A DNA stretch of 11,913 bases from Desulfobacterales bacterium (GTDB taxonomy: Bacteria > Desulfobacterota > DSM-4660 > Desulfatiglandales > Desulfatiglandaceae): the NCBI GenBank assembly GCA_022013615.1, contig JAKLQB010000619.1, forward strand, positions 1 to 11,913, read 5' to 3'. Within the stretch, counting starts at the first letter, position 1; each line of letters opens with the position of its first letter. The position numbers were made by a program, and so were the translations under genes. Below are positions 5,895 to 11,913 of this stretch, one piece after another. The notes beneath the pieces are model-generated. The model did not search any database, was not told where the DNA came from, and worked only from the letters and a program-made list of their open reading frames with translations.

Positions 5895-6684
5895 CTCCAT
5901 GAACTCCTTGGATGCGGTTCAGGTCTTCAAAGGTTCTTGCTCCAATGAAAGACTGGCTTGCCTTTTTTAGCCTGATTTTCAAAGGCAGGTTGTCTGTCTT
6001 AATGCGGTATTTCAACGAGATCGATAATCCTAAGAAAAAACCGAAAGGGGAATGCTTCCAGGTCAGTAAGTCCTTTGCGAAAGGATTTATTTCTTCAATA
6101 AGGGAAGGACGTATTTTGATGCAACCCCAGGAAATTGGAACATGGCCGTAAGCCATATGCAAAATGGATTTTAGCTGCCAGAGATTATATAGTTTGGCGC
6201 CACCAAAAAGAGGGTTGCCGAAAAAGCCCTGGACTCGTTTTACAAGACCATTCCAGGAGAGGCTGTTCAAAACGCCAACAAAAACTTTCTTACTGGCCAC
6301 TCTACCTGCTTCCCTGAGTGCCAGAAGGGGGTCATCTAAGAATTCGAGCGTATTAATAAGGAGAGCCAGATCAAATTCGTTATCATCAAAGGGTAGGTCT
6401 TCTGCCATCCCTGTCTTAAGGGTGCAGCGGTGCCCAAGTCGGTCTTTCGCTTTATGAATCATGTGGGGCGATGCGTCGATGCCACTTATATTCAGGCCTA
6501 ATTTGCTGAAAAAAATCAGGTGGTTTCCGGTTCCACAGCCGATATCCAGTATTCTTTGTCCTGGCTCGGGATCAAGCAAGGCAAAAAGGAGCTGTTCCAT
6601 GGATCGATCAATGGTTCGACCCTGGGGCGATTGGTACCAGGATTCGTAGAGCCTGGCCATATTTCTGTCGAAAATGATTCCCAT
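5854..6684 (-). CDS. Class I SAM-dependent methyltransferase
   Basis: This is a probable small-molecule or lipid-type methyltransferase of the Methyltransf_11/25 group; the substrate cannot be read from the sequence. Numbering from the ATG at 6684, it contains FDRNMARLYESWY, the SAM-binding motif I RILDIGCGTGNH (DIGCGTG at 47-53), the acidic end of strand 2 SGIDASPHMI, AEDLPFDDNEFD, and LINTLEFLDDPLLAL. The C-terminal half (KRVQGFFGNPLFGGAKLYNLWQ onward) holds the substrate-specific part. The frame is open back to a TTG at 6786, but the extra 34 residues look non-conserved. Neither start has a clear ribosome binding site, so the start is uncertain. The 3' end overlaps amrS by about 41 bases. 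It diverges from the sigma-factor gene. Confidence 0.85.
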   Translation of the reverse strand: MGIIFDRNMARLYESWYQSPQGRTIDRSMEQLLFALLDPEPGQRILDIGCGTGNHLIFFSKLGLNISGIDASPHMIHKAKDRLGHRCTLKTGMAEDLPFDDNEFDLALLINTLEFLDDPLLALREAGRVASKKVFVGVLNSLSWNGLVKRVQGFFGNPLFGGAKLYNLWQLKSILHMAYGHVPISWGCIKIRPSLIEEINPFAKDLLTWKHSPFGFFLGLSISLKYRIKTDNLPLKIRLKKASQSFIGARTFEDLNRIQGVHGDERGLSVRKTRKR

Positions 6685-6810
6685 TTGATTTGAGGAAGAA
6701 TGTTCAAGGATCAGGCTTGGGCCTTGTTTTTTCTCATTTTTCTTGTTTAGGGTTAATTCAAAGTCATGGGGATGGAAGCCCGTCAACTATTTATTGTTTT
6801 GAAATAAGCC

Positions 6811-6839
6811 GTTATCTTTGCTATCTATAAATTACGCAA
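6811..6839 (-). promoter_or_regulatory. Possible methyltransferase-amrS promoter
   Basis: The minus strand shows TTGCGT (6834-6839), a 17-bp spacer and GATAAC (6811-6816), each 4 of 6 to consensus. The leader would be about 120 bases. This is a weak match. Confidence 0.25.
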
Positions 6840-6867
6840 ATGAACCTCCAGATGCAAGCAGAAAATA

Positions 6868-6938
6868 CAGCAATTCTAATTATGGTCTCAACCTGGCCCT
6901 GCATTAGCAAGGTTTGAAGGTTATAATTGAAATTGCTG
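6868..6938. promoter_or_regulatory. Extended inverted repeat over the sigma-factor promoter
   Basis: The arms 6868-6883 (CAGCAATT, CT, AATTAT) and 6923-6938 (ATAATT, GA, AATTGCTG) match at 14 of 16 positions as an inverted repeat. A nested AACCT/AGGTT (6890-6894 and 6910-6914) has almost the same centre. The right arm overlaps a perfect -10 TATAAT (6922-6927); no good -35 is visible. The geometry suggests an operator controlling the divergent sigma-factor and methyltransferase units. This is inference. Confidence 0.45.
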
Positions 6939-6956
6939 CAGAAAGTAGAGACGTAT

Positions 6957-7565
6957 ATGGATAAAGTGAGCGCTGACGCTACAGATCATAGTTTAATCGC
7001 CGCTTTCAAGGCGGGATCCACTGAAGCCATTGATAGAATTGTAGAACGATATGAGAACCCTATATTCACTTTTGGACTGAAGATGTGCGGCCATCTTCAG
7101 GATGCTGAAGATATTGTTCAGGAAATTTTTTTTAGTGCCTTCAAATATTTGGAAAGCTTCCGGGAAGAGACGAAATTGAGAAACTGGCTTTTTAAGATAG
7201 CGGCCAGGGCATGTATGCGGAAGCGGCGGAAGAAGAAATGTGAGCCGGACAGGGAAATATCCCTCGAATCTCTTATTCACAAAGATGGCTCTGAAGGCAA
7301 ATACGAGATTCCGGATTGGTCTGATGACCCCTCCGATAACGTCCTGCGGGCGGAGCTGAAGGAAGTGATTGACAATGCAATTCTATCTCTCCCTCCCAAG
7401 TACCGGCTGGTTTTCAATCTCAGGGATATTGAGGGGTTTAACACGGAAGAAACGGCTGAACTTCTTGAAATATCAAAACAATCAGTCAAGACAAGATTGC
7501 ACAGAGCACGCCTGTTTCTGAGGGAAAAGATTATAAGCCATTACAGGGAAGGGGAAATCCAATGA
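6957..7565 (+). CDS. RNA polymerase sigma factor, ECF/sigma-70 family
   Basis: This alternative sigma factor directs RNA polymerase to a specific promoter set. Numbered from the ATG at 6957 (202 aa), a sigma-2 domain at about 11-90 includes DAEDIVQEIFFSAFKYL and RNWLFKIAARACMRKRR. After a variable linker, a sigma-4 domain at about 140-193 includes LSLPPKYRLVFNLRDIEG, NTEETAELLEIS and the helix-turn-helix KQSVKTRLHRAR. There are no sigma-1.1 or sigma-3 domains, as expected for ECF factors. The reading frame extends to a TTG at 6927 that has AAGG nearby. A perfect -10 TATAAT at 6922-6927 would put the transcript start after that codon, so I prefer the ATG, which has a modest AGAG site. The stop overlaps the anti-sigma start as ATGA. 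Confidence 0.92.
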   Translation: MDKVSADATDHSLIAAFKAGSTEAIDRIVERYENPIFTFGLKMCGHLQDAEDIVQEIFFSAFKYLESFREETKLRNWLFKIAARACMRKRRKKKCEPDREISLESLIHKDGSEGKYEIPDWSDDPSDNVLRAELKEVIDNAILSLPPKYRLVFNLRDIEGFNTEETAELLEISKQSVKTRLHRARLFLREKIISHYREGEIQ

Positions 7566-7798
7566 GGCATGACTGCGTGAAGTGTTTTCAAAGAATATCC
7601 GAATACCTGGATGGCGAATTGGAAGATAACATCTGCCGCGAGATTGATGAGCATCTCCACCAGTGCCCTGAATGCAGGGAATATGTTGATTCACTCAGAA
7701 AGACCATTCAGCTATGCAAAGAAACGGCCATGGAAGAAATGCCTATAGATATCCACGATCGCATAAGATCAAAGATTCGGGAATTGCTGCGAATGTAA
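7562..7798 (+). CDS. Zinc-finger anti-sigma factor (ZAS-type), soluble
   Basis: This 78-residue protein has the anti-sigma zinc-finger pattern H31-x3-C35-x2-C38 (HLHQCPEC), preceded by RISEYLDGEL, the usual helix of zf-HC2 domains. Such proteins bind and hold their cognate ECF sigma factor. In redox-sensing members (RsrA, ChrR type), loss of zinc or disulfide formation releases the sigma factor. C5, C8, C25 and C52 are additional cysteines. No membrane segment is present, so it is cytosolic, unlike many ECF anti-sigmas. Its ATG overlaps the sigma-factor stop (ATGA, 7562-7565), which gives translational coupling and strong evidence of partnership. The signal sensed is not readable from the sequence. 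Confidence 0.88.
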   Translation: MRHDCVKCFQRISEYLDGELEDNICREIDEHLHQCPECREYVDSLRKTIQLCKETAMEEMPIDIHDRIRSKIRELLRM

Positions 7799-7868
7799 CT
7801 TTTTTTATTACCTGTATCTTAATATAGATAATTTCCCGTCCACAATTGAAAAAAGAAGTTATTAAATA

Positions 7869-8121
7869 ATGGCGAACGAAATTTCACGAAGGTCTTAAAG
7901 GTGGCCTGACTGCTTCGGCCTATTTACGAATTGCCCTTTTGGGGGGTATTGTAGTCACAGGGATTTTCAGGGTTATGAAAAACCTCCCCGATGTGGTTTT
8001 TTCCCCTGGTTTTACTTTATTCATAGATATTTCACATCTGGGCTTTATGATGGCATATATTTTCTCAGCGCTTTTTTTCCTGATCATAAAGTCGGGGTGG
8101 GTTGTGAGAAAATCCTACTGA
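7869..8121 (+). pseudogene. Small two-helix membrane protein with apparent +1 frameshift
   Basis: From 7870 to 8121 one frame encodes a well-formed membrane protein: GLKGGLTASAYLRIALLGGI, then IVVTGIFRVMKNL, a short loop, and an aromatic-rich segment with IDISHLGFMMAYIFSALFFL. The only starts in that frame are a TTG at 7939 and an internal ATG, neither with a ribosome binding site. In another frame the ATG at 7869 gives MANEIS and soon stops. Removing one T from ATTT (7881-7884) joins them into an 83-residue protein, MANEIHEGLKGG onward, with two predicted transmembrane helices. Hence either a single-base insertion or a sequencing error. I do not recognise the family. The gene lies 70 bp after the anti-sigma factor and just before the cysteine-rich gene, on the same strand. 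Confidence 0.55.
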
Positions 8122-8130
8122 GGTACCAGT

Positions 8131-8339
8131 ATGCAGTGCAAATATCATCCGGATCGCGAAAAGCCTACATCAAATGCGAGAAAATGGAGACAGGTTATTG
8201 CCAGGAGTGCCTGGATAACTGTGAGGCATGCACCGACCCCTGCACCTATTGCAAGTTTCGATCCCAATGCATTATCTGGGAGTTGTGTCGGAAAAGTGAA
8301 AAGAGATATCGTCTTGAAGAAGCGGCAAAAGGTGTTTGA
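8131..8339 (+). pseudogene. Cysteine-rich B-box-like zinc protein with apparent -1 frameshift
   Basis: The ATG at 8131 has a strong ribosome binding site (GAGGT, 7-8 bases upstream) and starts MQCKYHPDRE. That frame then turns into cysteine-free, arginine-rich sequence. The neighbouring frame from about 8161 gives YIKCEKMETGYCQECLDNCE and then CTDPCTYCKFRSQCIIWELC, ending at 8339. Adding one A to the AAAA run at 8159-8162 restores a 69-residue protein with ten cysteines. Its first part, C3-x2-H6-x9-C16-x7-C24-x2-C27, resembles a B-box zinc finger. So either a one-base deletion in a homopolymer or a sequencing error is likely. The start lies 9 bp after the membrane-protein stop, which suggests one operon with the sigma/anti-sigma pair. 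Function unknown; metal binding is inferred. Confidence 0.6.
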
Positions 8340-8349
8340 TTAAGGGGAG

Positions 8350-8544
8350 CTAATCACCACTGTCATTTCCCACAAATACTCTGACGGCTTCCCTGTGTTC
8401 TTCTGTCAGCGTCAATAAGGCCAGTTGGGAAGAAACATAATCCAGGTGACCTCTCAAATCAGATCTGAGCCCCTTATATATAGCTCTTTTTACCATTCTT
8501 AAAGAGGCGAGGGGCCGTCTGGCGATTTCCATAATTGATATCAA
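8350..8544 (-). pseudogene. C-terminal remnant of an enoyl-CoA hydratase/crotonase
   Basis: The minus strand encodes about 60 residues that match the C-terminal helices of crotonase-fold enoyl-CoA hydratases: IARRPLASLRMVKRAIYKGL, then the region ending LLTLTEEHREAVRVFVGN. Full-length members are about 260 residues. Here the catalytic N-terminal 200 are absent: the matching sequence stops near 8530, the frame meets a stop a few codons further upstream, and recD2 starts at 8545 on the other strand. Its only start is a TTG without a ribosome binding site. It is best read as a 5'-truncated remnant left by a rearrangement, not as an active enzyme. Confidence 0.7.
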
Positions 8545-10803
8545 ATGAACTCCATGAAAGATCCATCACCAGATCAATCGACTCCTTCTCCTGACCGGCC
8601 CAGCGATGAGCTAAAAGGCCAGGTAGAGCGGGTCACCTATATGAATGAAGAAACTGGTTACACTGTGGCCAGGGTAAATGTCCCAGGGTACCTTATGCCT
8701 GTTACGATTATAGGTAATCTTTTGGCGTTAGCCCCCGGAGAGGTTTTAAAGATGGAGGGTGCCTGGGAGGATCACCCAAAATTTGGGCGGCAGTTTCGGG
8801 TTCTTAACCACCGGACCGTACTTCCAGCTTCTATAAAAGGCATCAAGAAATACTTAGGTTCCGGTCTTATTACGGGGATTGGACGGGAGCTGGCTTCGAG
8901 GATCGTCAGAGAATTCGGAGAAAAAACCCTTGAGATTATCGATAAAGACATTGATAAACTCGCCGGGGTTGAAGGGATCGGCCAGAAAAGGGTCGATATG
9001 ATCAGAAAGGCCTGGGCAGACCAGAAAGAAATCCGTGCGATCATGATCTTTCTTCAGGAGCACGGTGTCGGTCTAAGCCATGCAACAAAGATATATAAAC
9101 GATACGGGCAACGCTCAATTGCGGTCGTTTCTCAGAACCCATACAGACTTGCCACAGAGATAACCGGTATCGGTTTTAGAACGGCAGACAGGATCGCAAA
9201 GCAACTCGGGTTTGAAAAGACCGCTCCAGCCAGGTCAGAGGCCGGCATATTGTATGTATTAAACCAATTAGCGGAGGAAGGGCACGTTTTTTATCCCTAT
9301 GAGCCTCTAATAGTAAAATGCAGCGAGATCCTGGACGTGGACAGGGAGTGCATCGTCAAAGGCTTTGGGAACATTACACTTGACGGGACGATTGTTATTG
9401 AGGACCTGAATGAACACATGGATGAATTGAGGGCGAACCAAAAAGCGGTGTATCTGGCAAGGCTTCATGTCTCAGAAACCGGGATTGCCAGGCATTTTTC
9501 GCGCCTGATCTCATCAAAGAAAAACATTCGAAGCATGGATCCTGAAAAGGCCATCGCCTGGGTTCAGAAAAGGATTGAACTAAGCCTGGCGCCAAGACAG
9601 ATTGAAGCGGTCAAGAGAGCCATTTCAGACAAAGTATTAATAATTACCGGTGGCCCGGGCACCGGAAAGACCACGATCATTCATGCTGTAATCCAGATAT
9701 ACAGGGCTGTTGGTGCCAGGATTTTTCAGGCTGCTCCCACCGGACGGGCGTCCAAACGCATGATGGAAGCAACCGGTCAGGTTGCCAGGACTATCCACAG
9801 GATGCTTGAATTCAGTTGGCAGAAGGGAGGTTTTACCCGCAACGAAAACAGGCCCATGGAAGCAGATGTGATCATAATAGACGAGGTCTCAATGATTGAT
9901 ACCACGCTTATGTACCATATGCTAAAAGCGGTTCCATCCGGGGCAACACTGATCATGGTTGGCGATTCTAATCAGTTGCCATCTGTTGGGCCTGGTAATG
10001 TACTCAATGATCTCGTCAAGTCACGGGCGGTCCCGGTGATTGAACTGAACCAGATTTTCAGGCAGGCAAGAGAGAGCCGCATTATTGTAAACGCCCACAG
10101 GATCAAGCAGGGGAGGCTTCCTGAAATCAAAGAAAGCGGGGGAAATCTCGGGGACTTTTATTTCATTGAGCAGGAAGCGCCTGATAAAGCGCTTCAAATT
10201 ATTATGGAGTTAGTGTGTAGCAGGATTCCCCGACGCTTTAATATGGATCCCATGGAGGACATACAGGTCCTCTCACCCATGCACAAGGGGGAGTTGGGAA
10301 CTGAAAACCTGAACAGAAAACTGCAGAATGCGCTCAACCCTTCAAAGATGGAGCTGGTTAGAGGAGACAGGCGCTTCCGTCTGAATGACAAGGTGATGCA
10401 AATCAGAAACAACTATGAGAAGGAGGTTTTTAACGGTGACATCGGTCTGATCAAATCCCTAAACGCGGAAAAGCAAGAAGTGATTGTGACCTATGACGGG
10501 AAAGCGGTGCCTTACGAGTATCTTGAACTTGATGAGATTGTCCTGGCCTATGCCATCTCTGTCCACAAGTCACAGGGGAGTGAGTACCCGGCCGTGGTCC
10601 TTCCTGTTTTTCCGCAGCACTATCTGCTTCTCCAGAGGAACCTCATTTATACGGCAGTCACACGGGGAAAACGTCTTGTGATCATGACAGGAAGCAAAAA
10701 AGCCCTTGCCATGGGGGTAAAAAACGACAGGATAATGAAAAGATATACCTATCTCTCTGAAAGGCTAAAAGGGCTCTGTCGCCACCACTTTCTTTTGTCT
10801 TGA
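8545..10803 (+). CDS. recD2: RecD2-type SF1 ATP-dependent DNA helicase
   Basis: This is a 5'-to-3' DNA helicase of the RecD2 group, which acts in DNA repair independently of RecBC. The N-terminal OB-like region (LKGQVERVTYMNEETGYTVA, residues 23-42) is followed by helix-hairpin-helix repeats (ITGIGRELASRIV at 109, VEGIGQKRV at 142, ITGIGFRTADRIA at 206). The helicase core has Walker A GGPGTGKTT (369-377, K375), AAPTGRAS (396-403), Walker B DEVSMID (446-452), GDSNQLPSVGPGNVL (473-487), ISVHKSQGSEY (671-681) and YTAVTRGKR (702-710). At 752 residues it is full length and intact. The ATG at 8545 lacks a clear ribosome binding site. No shorter start keeps the OB region, so I keep this one. Confidence 0.95.
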   Translation: MNSMKDPSPDQSTPSPDRPSDELKGQVERVTYMNEETGYTVARVNVPGYLMPVTIIGNLLALAPGEVLKMEGAWEDHPKFGRQFRVLNHRTVLPASIKGIKKYLGSGLITGIGRELASRIVREFGEKTLEIIDKDIDKLAGVEGIGQKRVDMIRKAWADQKEIRAIMIFLQEHGVGLSHATKIYKRYGQRSIAVVSQNPYRLATEITGIGFRTADRIAKQLGFEKTAPARSEAGILYVLNQLAEEGHVFYPYEPLIVKCSEILDVDRECIVKGFGNITLDGTIVIEDLNEHMDELRANQKAVYLARLHVSETGIARHFSRLISSKKNIRSMDPEKAIAWVQKRIELSLAPRQIEAVKRAISDKVLIITGGPGTGKTTIIHAVIQIYRAVGARIFQAAPTGRASKRMMEATGQVARTIHRMLEFSWQKGGFTRNENRPMEADVIIIDEVSMIDTTLMYHMLKAVPSGATLIMVGDSNQLPSVGPGNVLNDLVKSRAVPVIELNQIFRQARESRIIVNAHRIKQGRLPEIKESGGNLGDFYFIEQEAPDKALQIIMELVCSRIPRRFNMDPMEDIQVLSPMHKGELGTENLNRKLQNALNPSKMELVRGDRRFRLNDKVMQIRNNYEKEVFNGDIGLIKSLNAEKQEVIVTYDGKAVPYEYLELDEIVLAYAISVHKSQGSEYPAVVLPVFPQHYLLLQRNLIYTAVTRGKRLVIMTGSKKALAMGVKNDRIMKRYTYLSERLKGLCRHHFLLS

Positions 10804-10980
10804 CGCTGCATAAAATTGCAGGATCATTAAATTTCGAAAAACCGAAACATGCAGAATGTATTCATAAATCCTTCAGAGGGAAATGGCTTATGACTTGATA
10901 ATACAATCAAAAATTTAGAGTTAAAGGGTTTAGACGAGATGTACTGGAGGCTTAAAAAAAGTGTTTATGATAGATGACGT
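10804..10980. other. Intergenic region between converging genes
   Basis: This AT-rich 177-bp spacer separates recD2 from the converging HD-GYP gene. I see TGCATAAAATTGCA-like short dyads but no stem with a T-run. No open reading frame longer than about 12 codons with a ribosome binding site is convincing here. Confidence 0.5.
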
Positions 10981-11913
10981 TCAAAATTTAAGAGCTTTTC
11001 CCCGAATCCGAACGAACAGGCTCGCCTCCTGGTCTTTGTATTTTTCTTTGATTGACGATATTTCATCTTCAATGGCAAAGAAGGCATCTACTACAGCAGG
11101 GTCAAAGTGGGTCCCTTTACTCTCCTTGATAATGCCGTAGGATTTTTCCAAGGAAAAAGGCTCCTTGTAAGGTCGTTTGGATGTCAAGGCATCGAACACA
11201 TCTCCTATTGCTACAATACGTCCAACAAGAGGAATCTTAGAACCTTTAAGTCCTTTAGGATACCCGCTACCATCCCACTTTTCATGATGGGTGAGGGCTA
11301 TCACCTCACCTAATTTGATAAAACCAGCGTCAGAACCCTCCAGGATCCGTCCCCCGTTGGTTGAATGTTGCTTCATGATCTCCCACTCATCCGGGTCCAG
11401 TTTTCCAGGTTTCAGCAATATGCTGTCCGGAGTGCCGATTTTGCCCACATCATGCATGGGTGCCGCATAGAGGATCGCCTCCACGGTCTTCTCATTCAGG
11501 CCCAATTTACGGGCTACAGCCGCTGAGTAGTTGCTCATACGAAGAACATGGGCACCGGTATCCTCATCCTTATATTCAGCAGCCGTGGAGAGGCGATAAA
11601 TGGTGTCAAGGGAGGCCAATTTGATTTTTTCAAAGGCACGCCTCAATTGCTGGGTCCTTCTGGCAACCTCAGATTCAAGTTCCTTTTGATAATCACGCAT
11701 GTGATCGTTGTATGCCTTTACTTTAAGCAGGGACTGAACCCTTGCCTTCAATTCCGTCTTATCCACAGGCTTGCTCAAAAAATCATCAGCTCCCGCCTCA
11801 AGAGCCCTGATCCGATCCTCCACTTCCTTTAGTGCTGTCACCATGACAATGGGAATGATATTTGTCTCCTCCTTTTCCTTCAATCGCCTGGCCACCTCAA
11901 AGCCATCCATCTT
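10981..11913 (-). CDS. HD-GYP response regulator (cyclic-di-GMP phosphodiesterase), 5' partial
   Basis: This is a two-component output protein expected to hydrolyse cyclic di-GMP. Only the C-terminal 310 or so codons are present; the gene runs off the end of the window. Numbered from the first visible Met, the visible start KMDGFEVARRL is internal to a receiver domain: PIVMVTAL (20-27) and the conserved lysine K47 in SKPVD are seen, but the phospho-acceptor aspartate lies beyond 11913. A coiled-coil linker (about 65-100, KELESEVARRTQQLRRAFEKI) leads to the HD-GYP domain: MHDVGKIG (H153, D154), HHE at 208-210, and WDGSGYPKGLKG with GYP at 216-218. DVFDALTSKRPYK (237-249) follows. All metal-binding motifs look intact. 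It ends with TGA at 10981 and converges with recD2. Confidence 0.94.
   Translation of the reverse strand, partial: KMDGFEVARRLKEKEETNIIPIVMVTALKEVEDRIRALEAGADDFLSKPVDKTELKARVQSLLKVKAYNDHMRDYQKELESEVARRTQQLRRAFEKIKLASLDTIYRLSTAAEYKDEDTGAHVLRMSNYSAAVARKLGLNEKTVEAILYAAPMHDVGKIGTPDSILLKPGKLDPDEWEIMKQHSTNGGRILEGSDAGFIKLGEVIALTHHEKWDGSGYPKGLKGSKIPLVGRIVAIGDVFDALTSKRPYKEPFSLEKSYGIIKESKGTHFDPAVVDAFFAIEDEISSIKEKYKDQEASLFVRIRGKALKF

Noticed and set aside
8097..8339. An 80-aa protein starting at GTG 8097
   Set aside because: Its first 25 or so residues overlap the membrane-protein end and look random. The ATG at 8131 with a strong ribosome binding site plus a one-base slip gives a far better protein.
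8131..8343. The uninterrupted 70-aa frame from ATG 8131
   Set aside because: After MQCKYHPDRE it becomes arginine- and proline-rich without cysteines, which is the out-of-frame reading of the cysteine-rich domain.
8545..10803. RecD subunit of RecBCD
   Set aside because: The N-terminal extension with helix-hairpin-helix repeats and the absence of recB and recC indicate RecD2.
10925..10980. Short plus-strand start with GGAGG before ATG near 10968, reading into the HD-GYP gene
   Set aside because: The frame runs antisense through conserved HD-GYP codons and shows no domain. A 12-codon frame just upstream is also unconvincing.

Overview
The window looks like a chromosomal segment of a mesophilic Gram-negative bacterium, most probably a Desulfobacterota (sulfate-reducer-like delta-proteobacterial) genome. 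This rests on the style of the proteins (a RecD2 helicase, an AmmeMemoRadiSam-type radical SAM enzyme, HD-GYP response regulator, zinc-finger anti-sigma factor), moderate GC content, and intergenic islands of degenerate 7-8 bp repeats that I associate with such genomes. The assignment is inference; no 16S or other marker is present.

Layout. Positions 118-2020 are a nearly complete IS1182-type insertion sequence with one minus-strand transposase and imperfect terminal inverted repeats. Next come two minus-strand tRNA genes, Arg(TCG) then Lys(CTT) in transcription order, with a hairpin after them. Diverging from the tRNAs is the classic rplM-rpsI ribosomal-protein operon (2427-3248), with a consensus-like promoter and a strong intrinsic terminator. 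truA (3552-4295) lies between two repeat-bearing intergenic regions.

On the minus strand from 6684 down to 4579 are a class I SAM-dependent methyltransferase, an overlapping AmrS-like radical SAM protein, and a 52-codon small gene with a good ribosome binding site. Diverging from these at about 6957 is an ECF-type sigma factor, overlapped by ATGA with a small soluble zinc-finger anti-sigma factor. Two further small genes follow on the same strand: a two-helix membrane protein and a ten-cysteine B-box-like protein. Each appears to carry a one-base homopolymer indel. A 5'-truncated crotonase (enoyl-CoA hydratase) C-terminus on the minus strand then abuts recD2 (8545-10803). The window ends inside a minus-strand HD-GYP response regulator whose receiver-domain N-terminus lies beyond 11913.

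How the parts work together. rplM-rpsI, the tRNAs and truA (tRNA pseudouridylation) form a translation cluster. The sigma/anti-sigma pair and the two small downstream genes form a probable stress or redox-responsive regulatory operon. The methyltransferase and AmrS overlap and are probably co-transcribed. The least-explained material is the frameshifted small-gene pair, the 52-aa gene, the dyad over the sigma-factor promoter, and the intergenic repeats. I did not find a convincing new defence or mobile system.
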